In this document: positions 55,637 to 63,163 of the stretch, in pieces
Position numbering within the stretch: position 1 is the stretch's first letter
Layout: each line of letters starts with the position of its first letter
Source: Alkaliflexus imshenetskii DSM 15055
GTDB lineage: Bacteria > Bacteroidota > Bacteroidia > Bacteroidales > Marinilabiliaceae
DNA: 64,000 nucleotides
NCBI RefSeq assembly: GCF_000517065.1
Contig: NZ_KI912105.1
Span: forward strand, 3,721,641 to 3,785,640
Reading direction: 5' to 3'
The notes under the pieces: model-generated
Database searches by the model: none
What the model saw: the letters and a program-made list of their open reading frames with translations, nothing else
What the model was told of the DNA's origin: nothing
Position numbers and translations under genes: made by a program

Positions 55637-57277
55637 CTAAGCTGTAATGCTGAATCGCTCCAAATCTTCTTCAACCGTTGAGATGGTGCCAATGCCAAAG
55701 TTCTCAACCAACACGTTTGTAACATTGGGCGATAAGAATGCAGGCAAAGTGGGTCCAAGGTTGATGTTCTTTACGCCGAGTGAAAGCAGTGCCAACAGCA
55801 CAATTACCGCTTTTTGTTCGTACCAGGCTATGTTATACACAATGGGTAACTCGTTGATGTCTTCCAATCCAAACGCTTCTTTTAATTTGAGGGCTGTAAC
55901 TGCCAATGAGTATGAGTCGTTACACTGACCCGCATCCAGTACACGTGGAATTCCGCCAATATCGCCCAAAGGCAATTTGTTGTAACGGTATTTTGCACAA
56001 CCGGCTGTGAGTATCACGGAGTCTTCAGGTAAGGCTTCGGCAAAATCGGTATAGTAATTACGTGTATTCATGCGTCCGTCGCATCCTGCCATAACAATAA
56101 ATTTCTTAATGGCACCAGACTTAACAGCATCTACTACCTTTCCAGCCAAAGCAGCAACCTGGTTATGGGCAAACCCACCAACTATTTCACCCGTCTCCAG
56201 CTCTTTGGGAGGAGCACACCTCTTTGCGTGTTCGATAATTACTGAGAAGTCTTTGGTCTGACCCTCCAACCGCTCAGCGATGTGCATACAGCCATCAAAC
56301 CCGGCGGCTCCGGTAGTGTAAACACGCTTTTTGTAACTGTCCTTTGGCGGTACAAGGCAGTTGGTGGTAAGTAATACCGGCCCATTGAATGCCTCAAACT
56401 CCTCAACCTGCTGCCACCAGGCATTGCCGTAATTGCCAACAAAGTGACTGTATTTTTTAAATGCGGGATAGTAGTTTGCAGGCAACATTTCGCTGTGGGT
56501 GTAGATATCTACACCGGTACCTTCGGTTTGCTTGAGAAGCTCTTCAAAATCTTTTAGGTCGTGCCCACTTACAAGTATGCCAGGATTGGTTCGTACACCC
56601 AGGTTTACCGAGGTAATTTCCGGATGCCCATAGCTCTCAGTATTGGCTTTGTCGAGTAGCGCCATTACATCCACACCAAACTTTCCACATTCCAGAACAA
56701 TTGGTATGAGATCGTTAACTCCAAGCGTGGTGTCCACAGAAGCCAACAATCCTTTTTTCATGAACTTGTTCACTTCTGCACTGTGATAGCCAAGGTTGGC
56801 GGCATGTTCTGCATAGGCAGCCATACCTTTCAGTCCGTATATCAGTAACTCTTTTAGCGAACGTATGTCTTCATCTTTCTCGTTAAGAATTCCAACAGTT
56901 TCACTTTTTGTATAAAGATCATCGCGGTTTGTGCTTCGCCATGCGGCACATTCCGGAACATTCAGAGGTAGCGCACCAATTTGGGCCTTCAGAGTTTCTT
57001 GAATATCAAATCCTTCTTCGATTTGAAGCGATATTTTGTTGGCATCAAAATTGGCATTGGTGATGGTAATAAACATCGAATCGATGATGTATTTCTCTGC
57101 TTTGGAATTTGCAATTCCTTTTTCGTCTGCCTGGTTACTCCACCATGCAACACCCTTGGTCACAAATAGAAGCAAATCCTGGAGATTGGAAACTTCCGGC
57201 GTTTTTCCACACACACCTTTAACAATGCACCCAATTCCTTTGGAGGCTTCCTGACATTGAAAACAAAACATTGACAT
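55637..57277 (-). CDS. hcp: Hydroxylamine reductase / hybrid-cluster protein
   Basis: 546 aa. N-terminal cluster motif C5-x2-C8-x8-C17-x5-C23 ([15 protein letters not shown]), of the strict-anaerobe spacing. Hybrid-cluster ligands appear in [41 protein letters not shown] and [13 protein letters not shown]. Hcp reduces nitric oxide or hydroxylamine in the cytoplasm. It lies downstream of the ferredoxin-like gene and beside nrfHA, a nitrosative-stress setting. Confidence 0.95.
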   Translation of the reverse strand: MSMFCFQCQEASKGIGCIVKGVCGKTPEVSNLQDLLLFVTKGVAWWSNQADEKGIANSKAEKYIIDSMFITITNANFDANKISLQIEEGFDIQETLKAQIGALPLNVPECAAWRSTNRDDLYTKSETVGILNEKDEDIRSLKELLIYGLKGMAAYAEHAANLGYHSAEVNKFMKKGLLASVDTTLGVNDLIPIVLECGKFGVDVMALLDKANTESYGHPEITSVNLGVRTNPGILVSGHDLKDFEELLKQTEGTGVDIYTHSEMLPANYYPAFKKYSHFVGNYGNAWWQQVEEFEAFNGPVLLTTNCLVPPKDSYKKRVYTTGAAGFDGCMHIAERLEGQTKDFSVIIEHAKRCAPPKELETGEIVGGFAHNQVAALAGKVVDAVKSGAIKKFIVMAGCDGRMNTRNYYTDFAEALPEDSVILTAGCAKYRYNKLPLGDIGGIPRVLDAGQCNDSYSLAVTALKLKEAFGLEDINELPIVYNIAWYEQKAVIVLLALLSLGVKNINLGPTLPAFLSPNVTNVLVENFGIGTISTVEEDLERFSITA

Positions 57278-57459
57278 GTTGATTCTATTTTAAGTTGTTA
57301 TAAAACATTCCTGATGGGCTTTGAGTTAAGGCAACAGATAGCCCGTCTGATGCCAACAGTTGGTTAAAACCTGGCAAGAGACCAAACAAAGTTCACATAA
57401 AGTCTAGGCAATGACATAGCCTTTAGCGTTTTCAATTACTGCACAAAGGCTGCTATAGA

Positions 57460-57476
57460 CTATGCTCTAAGCATAG
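57460..57476 (-). terminator. Hairpin after the ferredoxin-like gene
   Basis: CTATGCT, loop CTA, AGCATAG: perfect 7-bp stem 25 bases past the ferredoxin stop and 180 bases before hcp. No T run, so it may be a weak terminator, a processing site or an operator for hcp. Confidence 0.4.
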
Positions 57477-57500
57477 ATTAAGACAAGAAGAAGCGAAGTA

Positions 57501-58382
57501 TTACACCCACTCTTCGGTTAGCACCTGACCTTCTACCGAAATCTTCATCATTTTAAGGGGTATCTTGCGTGAAGATTGTGCCACTGCGGCGCGGGCCATT
57601 TGAAGCAGTCCTGAGCAACATGGTACCTCCATGATGACCACGGTTAACGTGTTGATTTTGGCTTCATCAATCAGACGCATCACTTTGCTTAAGTAGTTTT
57701 CCTGTCCCTGATCGAGTTTTGGACAGGCAATGGCAAGTGTTTTGCCTTTTAGTATCCGGTTGTGGAAGTCTCCCATGGCAAATGCCGCACAGTCGGCAGC
57801 CAGCACCATGTCGCTACCTGTAAACATAGATGATGCCGGATTGATAAGGTGCATCTGAACCGGCCATTGGCGTAATTCGGATAAACCTCCTGCCGTTTGA
57901 ACTGGTGTAAAGGCTGGCGCCTGAGGTTTCTGAATGGAGCGTTCGGCAGAACCCGGACAACCACCACCATGTGCATGTTGCATGGTTCCCATTTTTGGCT
58001 TGTGCATCTCACGTATGATGTCGTCCAGGTTAAATGGCAGCGACTCTCTGTTAGCCTGCATATATTGCATGGCCTGCTTCATAAACTGAATCTCATTGTG
58101 ATCGCGCAGGTGTTTCAAGTGCGCAATGACTGTATTGATGCCTTGGGGAATTATCAACTGGATAACTTTTACTTCATCATAAGGCTCAGCTTCACGCTCT
58201 TCGATGGTGATAGCTCCCTGTGGGCAATGACCCAGACAAGCACCTAAACCGTCGCAAAGCAGGTCGCTTATAAGGCGTGCCTTTCCATCAATAATCTGGA
58301 GAGCCCCTTCATGACACGCTGGCACGCATTCGCCGCATCCGTCACACAAACTTTCATCAATATGAACAACTTCTCTAAGCAT
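57501..58382 (-). CDS. 2x[4Fe-4S] ferredoxin-like protein with extra cysteines (Hcp partner)
   Basis: 293 aa from the ATG at 58382 (MLREVVHIDESLCDGCGECV). Two 4Fe-4S motifs: CDGCGECVPACHEG and CDGLGACLGHCPQG, at about residues 13-60. The C-terminal domain has more cysteines: GGGCPGS, LAADCAAF, IACPKLDQ and EVPCCSGLL. This is a common companion of anaerobe-type Hcp and of Crp/Fnr regulators in Bacteroidota and Clostridia, probably giving electrons to Hcp (inference). The upstream frame is open but contains the predicted promoter, so the later ATG was chosen. Confidence 0.88.
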   Translation of the reverse strand: MLREVVHIDESLCDGCGECVPACHEGALQIIDGKARLISDLLCDGLGACLGHCPQGAITIEEREAEPYDEVKVIQLIIPQGINTVIAHLKHLRDHNEIQFMKQAMQYMQANRESLPFNLDDIIREMHKPKMGTMQHAHGGGCPGSAERSIQKPQAPAFTPVQTAGGLSELRQWPVQMHLINPASSMFTGSDMVLAADCAAFAMGDFHNRILKGKTLAIACPKLDQGQENYLSKVMRLIDEAKINTLTVVIMEVPCCSGLLQMARAAVAQSSRKIPLKMMKISVEGQVLTEEWV

Positions 58383-58458
58383 ATAGCGATTTTTTATTTT
58401 GTCATTTCTATTTGAAAGGATATTTATTTGTGATTTACCCTCTCTTAAATTTATGGTA

Positions 58459-58466
58459 CAAAAATA
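58459..58466 (-). promoter_or_regulatory. -7 box of the ferredoxin-like gene
   Basis: The complement of CAAAAATA reads TATTTTTG (TAnnTTTG). Start would be near 58453, about 70 bases before the ATG. There is no good -33 box; the palindrome at 58486-58507 lies in that place, which suggests activator-dependent transcription. Confidence 0.5.
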
Positions 58467-58475
58467 GAGGAGATG

Positions 58476-58523
58476 ACACTCTTTTTTTTGTAACATAGGT
58501 TACAAAACACTCTTTTTTTTGTA
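58476..58523. repeat. 17-base direct repeat, 31-base period
   Basis: ACACTCTTTTTTTTGTA occurs exactly at 58476-58492 and again at 58507-58523. The Fnr-type palindrome is built between them. A 31-base period is about three helical turns. Confidence 0.7.
58486..58507. promoter_or_regulatory. Crp/Fnr-type operator palindrome
   Basis: TTTTGTAAC-N4-GTTACAAAA, a perfect 22-base palindrome (spacer ATAG). Its centre (58496.5) lies about 42 bases upstream of the predicted start of the ferredoxin-like gene, the class II activator position. The likely binder is the divergent Crp/Fnr-family regulator at 58657. Confidence 0.65.
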
Positions 58524-58656
58524 GATTCGTTATTTGTTGCAAGCTAAACATGATTTTTTGAGTGTGTTTGTGTCACATAATCAGCAGTTTGCATTACAGT
58601 GATAACCATCCGTATGTTTTTGTCAGATACTTAGTTTTTGATTTCAGATTACATTT

Positions 58657-59325
58657 ATGGAGAATTACCTCATACACTCCCCTTTATTTGCTTCTATACC
58701 TGTTGGAGAGATTAAACGCCTGCTTAGTCAGGTTCATCATCAGGTAAAGCGTTATCACAAAGACGACATCATTGCATTTAGTGGTGATGAATGTAACTCA
58801 TTGCAGATTGTTCTTTCGGGTAGCGTGCGCGGTGAGATGATGGATATGGCCGGCAGAGTATTGAAAATTGAAGACATTGGACCGGCACGTCCATTGGCTG
58901 TGGCTTTTTTATTTGGACAGAACAACCGCTTTCCTGTTACCATCACTGCCAATGAGGAGGTGGAATTACTCTATTTGCGCAAGGAGTCGGTCATTAAACT
59001 GATTCAGATAAGTGAATCGTTTTTGACCAATTTCATGAATGCCGTTTCTAACAGGGCACAGTTTATCTCGGGGAAACTAAAATTCCTTTCGTTTCAGAGT
59101 TTAAGGGGTAAACTGGCGCATTTTCTCCTCGAACTCGATCGTCAGGAATCGGGGCAGGTCATTCTAACCAAAACACAGGAAGAGCTTGCCGAGATTTTTG
59201 GTGTGGCACGCCCCTCATTAAGCCGGACATTGAGAGAGCTTCACAATGAAGGGATGATACAGGCAGATGGCAAACGCATACAAATTTTGGATCGCAAAGC
59301 GCTTCGCGATTGTCTGGTAAGATAA
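58657..59325 (+). CDS. Crp/Fnr-family transcription regulator
   Basis: 222 aa. Cyclic-nucleotide-like sensor domain at about 10-125 (HKDDIIAFSGDECNSLQIVL, then SGSVRGEMMD). HTH_Crp at about 165-222 (TKTQEELAEIFGVARPSLSR, then TLRELHNEGMIQ). It lacks an N-terminal Fnr-type cysteine cluster; a heme or other sensor as in HcpR/DNR is possible. It is divergent from the ferredoxin gene and likely controls it and hcp. Confidence 0.92.
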   Translation: MENYLIHSPLFASIPVGEIKRLLSQVHHQVKRYHKDDIIAFSGDECNSLQIVLSGSVRGEMMDMAGRVLKIEDIGPARPLAVAFLFGQNNRFPVTITANEEVELLYLRKESVIKLIQISESFLTNFMNAVSNRAQFISGKLKFLSFQSLRGKLAHFLLELDRQESGQVILTKTQEELAEIFGVARPSLSRTLRELHNEGMIQADGKRIQILDRKALRDCLVR

Positions 59326-59338
59326 TGCAAAGCGTCTG

Positions 59339-60220
59339 TTATTGTTGTAGAAGTTTTTTTGACAATACGTTGGCGTTGGAAAGGTTTAGTGGAATGAGGT
59401 GCTGGTGACTCGCCCGTATGGGACAAATATCGATGCCACCACGTCGGGTATAGATGCAGGTTACCATCAATTCGTCCGGTGAAAAAATATCAAATAAACG
59501 TTTGTATATCATTTCACAAATCTCTTCGTGAAAATGATTTTCGTTGCGTATGGATACCAGGTATTTAAGCAGCGATGTCTCCTCAGGCAGCTGTTCTGCT
59601 TTGATGTATATAAATGCCGAGCCCCAGTCGGGTTGATGAGTGATTTTACAATTGCTGCGCAGCAGGTGGGTTGCCACGTTCACAACGCCTGATTTCCGAC
59701 TGCCAGATGATTTCAGAATATCCGGGTTTTCCGTAAAATCGATAAAATCGATGGTTTCTATCTGGCTGTTGTTTTCCAGTAAAGTAAATGCCTCAAAATC
59801 AAATGGTGCAGCATCCGTTGAGTGTAAAAAAAGAGAAGCCTCAACTTCGCAATTAAGCAGTTGCGACAAATCATTCTTAATAATTTGCAATATCTCATCA
59901 ATACCCTCCTTTGGTGTGCAACCAAAGCGCTCCATGTTAAAGGCGTTTAAGTATAGCTTTAGTGATTTGCTCTCGACCAGAAAGGGACTGTTTGCAGGAT
60001 ATACCAGCTTGAGCACCCCTGCTACAGGAAGCCCCTTTTGGGTTAAAAAACTTAGCTCCCAACCATGCCATGCGTCAACTCCAATAAATGGCAGCGTGTG
60101 ATTATGCAGATTGTATATCTCACGGTTTATGCTACGTGGTACTGCCACCAAAATTTCAGGTGCATATTTTTGCGGGTATGAGACTTGTTTGCCTAGTAGC
60201 TTGCCTTCTATTGGTTCCAT
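59339..60220 (-). CDS. queF: NADPH-dependent 7-cyano-7-deazaguanine reductase (QueF, long type)
   Basis: 293 aa, two-domain long QueF. NADPH motif ESKSLKLYLNAFNMERFG near residue 83. Catalytic Cys and Asp in LLRSNCKITHQPDWGSAFIY near 190. It reduces the nitrile of preQ0 to the amine of preQ1, a step of queuosine synthesis. Third gene of the queC-queE-queF set, 132 bases after queE. Confidence 0.95.
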   Translation of the reverse strand: MEPIEGKLLGKQVSYPQKYAPEILVAVPRSINREIYNLHNHTLPFIGVDAWHGWELSFLTQKGLPVAGVLKLVYPANSPFLVESKSLKLYLNAFNMERFGCTPKEGIDEILQIIKNDLSQLLNCEVEASLFLHSTDAAPFDFEAFTLLENNSQIETIDFIDFTENPDILKSSGSRKSGVVNVATHLLRSNCKITHQPDWGSAFIYIKAEQLPEETSLLKYLVSIRNENHFHEEICEMIYKRLFDIFSPDELMVTCIYTRRGGIDICPIRASHQHLIPLNLSNANVLSKKLLQQ

Positions 60221-60352
60221 GATTGCCAGATGCTTTATTGTTTTTCAATAAATGTAACTATCTCCATTCCAAAGTATTTTGATGCGTATTGTAGTCCAAA
60301 ATCAATGCTACAACTTCGAAATGTTTCGATTATCAATAAAAAGAACGGCTCA

Positions 60353-61213
60353 TTAAACGCCTGCTTTAGCGCCAAACAGGTCAATATGTACCCGTTGGGT
60401 AAAACGCCAGCCATTGCGAATAGCCATTTCGAGAACCATTGGGGTGGTTTGTTGCAATTCCAAAGAGTTGGCTCCCAGCGGCATTAGCATTATCTCGTCA
60501 GGTTTCCAGTTATGCAGGTGTTTCAGATAGTTGTTTTTTATCTCCGCCTCATCTTCCGGGCGTCCTACCACAAACTTCATCTGCAGTTCTTTAGTTGTGT
60601 TTCGACATAAATCGATATAGGATTGTAACGCACTAAGATTTAGCCGCTTTTCGCCATGAAAGGAGAGAGGTCCGGAGGGCTTAAGTCCCAGTGCGGCTAG
60701 TTTGGCCTCGTTGGGAACCGAATTGAGCAATTTAGGCGATATGCTGAACAAGTCAATATGTGCTGCCAGCTCTTCATCGTAAAGGGTGCCATTCGTCTCC
60801 ATGGTGAGATGAAGATTAACCTGCCCCTTTAATCTGGATGCAAGAGCGGCAAGTGGAGCTTTTTGAAGCAGCGGTTCTCCACCGGTAAGCACCACATGAC
60901 GTATGGGGCCCAGATTGTGACGGACAATGTCAGTAATTTCATTCACATCCATCTGGTTCACCCCTTTGGCATCAAAAGATGCGTAAGGTGTATCGCACCT
61001 GCTGTAGCTGCCATCGGGCAGTTGCCAAATGCAGCGCAGGTTGCACGATGACAACCGAATGAACAATGAGGGAACACCTGCCAACTTCCCTTCACCCTGT
61101 ATCGTACCCGCAAAGTTCATCCCTGTTGCAGGCATATCTTTTAAATCATCGCCATTCTTATCTTTTACCACAGGGAATACGCCCTCATTGGCCAATATCA
61201 ATTTATCTGACAT
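60353..61213 (-). CDS. queE: 7-carboxy-7-deazaguanine synthase, radical SAM
   Basis: 286 aa. SSCNLRCIWQLPDGSYSRCD holds the cluster cysteines with spacing C-x3-C-x11-C rather than the ordinary CxxxCxxC. TGMNFAGTIQGEGKLAG begins the domain; ETNGTLYDE and VLTGGEPLLQKAPL are SAM-binding. It converts 6-carboxytetrahydropterin to 7-carboxy-7-deazaguanine. It follows queC by 80 bases. Confidence 0.93.
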   Translation of the reverse strand: MSDKLILANEGVFPVVKDKNGDDLKDMPATGMNFAGTIQGEGKLAGVPSLFIRLSSCNLRCIWQLPDGSYSRCDTPYASFDAKGVNQMDVNEITDIVRHNLGPIRHVVLTGGEPLLQKAPLAALASRLKGQVNLHLTMETNGTLYDEELAAHIDLFSISPKLLNSVPNEAKLAALGLKPSGPLSFHGEKRLNLSALQSYIDLCRNTTKELQMKFVVGRPEDEAEIKNNYLKHLHNWKPDEIMLMPLGANSLELQQTTPMVLEMAIRNGWRFTQRVHIDLFGAKAGV

Positions 61214-61293
61214 GCGTAATTTATCTGATTTGTTCTTCGTTGGCTCGTTTAAATATCTGTCGAATAATGCTAAATGCTTGATTGCGATTTAAC

Positions 61294-61965
61294 TTACAAG
61301 CTTTTATCGATAACACCAGCTTCGCTAAAGGCCTTGGCACGAAGCAGGCAGCTGTCACACGTACCACAAGGTTTCTCTCCACCACGATAACAGCTCCAGG
61401 TATGTTCAAATGGTACGCCCAACGTATTGCCCAGAACTATTTCGTCGGTTTTGGTTTTATAAATAAAAGGTGCATGAATGGTTATGGGGATGTTTTTTTC
61501 TGCTCCCATCACAGTTCCCTGATTGATAGCTGTTTCCATGGCTTTTATAAATGACTCACGGCAGTCCACATAACCTGAATAGTCAACCTGGCTTACACCA
61601 ATGAAGATATCCTGCGCACCAATGGCTTCGGCATAGGAGGCAGCAATCGATAAAAAAACCATATTACGCGCCGGCACATAGGTCACCGGGATATCGGTGC
61701 GCTCCACATTTCCATCTTCTACTTCCATGGTTTTGTCGGTTAGGGAGGAACCTCCCCATTGATCCATATTGATGGTTACCAGTCTGTGAGTATTTACATT
61801 GGCAAGTGATGCCAACTTTTCAGCAGCTCGCAGTTCACGATCGTGTCGCTGGCCATAATTAAAGCTTAAAGTGAAAGGTTCATATCCCTGGCTTTTTGCA
61901 AGCCATAGAGCAACTGCCGAATCCAGTCCTCCCGATAGAAGTATTACTGCCCGTTTGGTTTCCAT
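61294..61965 (-). CDS. queC: 7-cyano-7-deazaguanine synthase
   Basis: 223 aa from the ATG at 61965 ([20 protein letters not shown]). PP-loop SGGLDS at the start; zinc site [19 protein letters not shown] near the C-terminus. It turns 7-carboxy-7-deazaguanine into preQ0 using ammonia and ATP. First gene of the que set. queD and folE are not in the window. The leader is about 240 bases and structured (listed). Confidence 0.95.
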   Translation of the reverse strand: METKRAVILLSGGLDSAVALWLAKSQGYEPFTLSFNYGQRHDRELRAAEKLASLANVNTHRLVTINMDQWGGSSLTDKTMEVEDGNVERTDIPVTYVPARNMVFLSIAASYAEAIGAQDIFIGVSQVDYSGYVDCRESFIKAMETAINQGTVMGAEKNIPITIHAPFIYKTKTDEIVLGNTLGVPFEHTWSCYRGGEKPCGTCDSCLLRAKAFSEAGVIDKSL

Positions 61966-62149
61966 TGTTAATTGATGTTTTGATGTTGTTTTAGCCCTTA
62001 ACACGAGCCGACAATACCAGAAACCAAACGAACCAAACAAATAGGGACATTGCAGAAGAGTGAGCTCAAAAAAGAGCTTGCAATAAGTAAACACAACTGA
62101 TATAGGTTAAACAACAGTTGATTTTACAGTTTTGCACATGGTAGCCATG

Positions 62150-62191
62150 ACCCATAGTTTTGTTTAGAGACAGGATGGTTTCGAACTGTCT
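62150..62191 (-). ncRNA. Candidate preQ1-I-like riboswitch in the queC leader
   Basis: On the minus strand: AGACAG, a 12-base loop UUCGAAACCAUC, CUGUCU, an A-rich linker CUAAACAAAACU, then AUGG. Loop CCAU can pair with AUGG, giving an H-type pseudoknot: 6-bp P1 and 4-bp P2. The A-rich linker resembles the tail of known preQ1-I aptamers. The P2 strand is placed later in the loop than in those aptamers, so the match is not exact. Confidence 0.45.
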
Positions 62192-62208
62192 GCCCTTTTA
62201 AGGCGATG

Positions 62209-62216
62209 CAAAGTTA
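62209..62216 (-). promoter_or_regulatory. -7 box of the queC operon
   Basis: The complement of CAAAGTTA is TAACTTTG (TAnnTTTG). The predicted start is near 62203, about 240 bases before queC. No clear -33 box. Confidence 0.5.
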
Positions 62217-62476
62217 AGTAATCTTATTAGAGTTTGACTGATTTTAAACCAGAATTGTGTTTTAGAAGATAGACGATTAGATGATTCGTGATAATTTCAT
62301 GAGCGAGTTATGATTTGTTTATCGCAATATGTCGCTGCCTCTTGGATTATGATTTCCAATTTTAACATCTTCATAAATTAACAAAATACTAAGGTTTCAC
62401 TGAGATAATGTTGCACCCTTTGGAACCATTTCGTAAATTGTTTGTTTACTTTCTATCATTAAAAATTAAACAAATT

Positions 62477-63112
62477 ATGAAAGAGATACATGAAGCTTAT
62501 GCTTGGCGTTATGCTACAAAGCGGTTTGACGCCACCCGAAAACTTTCAAAAGAGCAGTTGGATAAATTGTTAAGTGCAGCACAAATGGCGCCATCATCTT
62601 ATGGATTGCAGCCTTTTGAAATCATGGTAGTAGAAAAGGATGATTTGCGTAAGCAGTTACAGGAGGCAGCTTATGGTCAGCCACAGCTCACTGAAGCGTC
62701 TCACGTGATTGTTTTTGCTGCCAACAAAAAGGTGCATGAAGCACTTATCGACAGTTTTGTGCAGCGAGTTGCTAAAACACGGGGACAGTCAACGGAGAGC
62801 TTGCAGGACTTCCGCAACATGATGGTGGGGTCGGTTTCAGGAAAAACGGAGCAGGAGAGATTTCAATGGGCAGCCCGTCAGGCTTACATTGCTTTGGGCT
62901 TTTTACTTTCAACTGCCGCAATTGAAGGTATTGATGCTTGTCCGATGGAAGGTTTCAACAATGCGGAGTTTGATAAATTATTGAACCTTGAGCAGAAAGG
63001 TCTTCATTCCGTAGTAATGGCCACTGTGGGATTCCGCTCAACAGATGATAAATATGCTGCCCTGTCAAAGGTGCGTAAAACGGTTGATGAATTATATACA
63101 TTCTACAAATAA
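62477..63112 (+). CDS. NAD(P)H-dependent nitroreductase-family oxidoreductase
   Basis: 211 aa from the ATG at 62477 (MKEIHEAYAWRYATKRFDAT). FMN-binding Arg/Lys in the N-terminus, then AAQMAPSSYGLQPFEIMVVE; C-terminal IDACPMEGFNNAEF and a Gly-rich VVMATVGFRSTDDKYA. NfsB/NfnB-like FMN enzyme reducing nitro compounds or quinones. Monocistronic. Confidence 0.92.
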   Translation: MKEIHEAYAWRYATKRFDATRKLSKEQLDKLLSAAQMAPSSYGLQPFEIMVVEKDDLRKQLQEAAYGQPQLTEASHVIVFAANKKVHEALIDSFVQRVAKTRGQSTESLQDFRNMMVGSVSGKTEQERFQWAARQAYIALGFLLSTAAIEGIDACPMEGFNNAEFDKLLNLEQKGLHSVVMATVGFRSTDDKYAALSKVRKTVDELYTFYK

Positions 63113-63116
63113 TCAA

Positions 63117-63152
63117 GAAAAGAGGCTGCCACTAATGCGACAGCCTCTTTTC
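63117..63152. terminator. Terminator between convergent genes
   Basis: GAAAAGAGGCTG, 12-base loop, CAGCCTCTTTTC: perfect 12-bp stem with an A/T tract each side, between the nitroreductase and the next minus-strand gene. Confidence 0.85.
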
Positions 63153-63163
63153 ATTTTATTTTC

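Larger units (their letters stand above)
61966..62476. other. Divergent gene-free stretch between queC and the nitroreductase
   Basis: 511 bases. Left half: structured queC leader, which beside the pseudoknot holds a CATGG-CTA-CCATG hairpin (62132-62146) and an AGCTC-T6-GAGCT hairpin around 62061-62080. Right half is AT-rich with no clear feature. Confidence 0.5.

Noticed and set aside
60230-60487. Small plus-strand frame between queE and queF
   Set aside because: It overlaps the end of queE antisense and shows no recognisable motif.
61966-62094. N-terminal extension of queC
   Set aside because: QueC proteins begin just before the SGGLDS loop; the extension lies in the structured leader.
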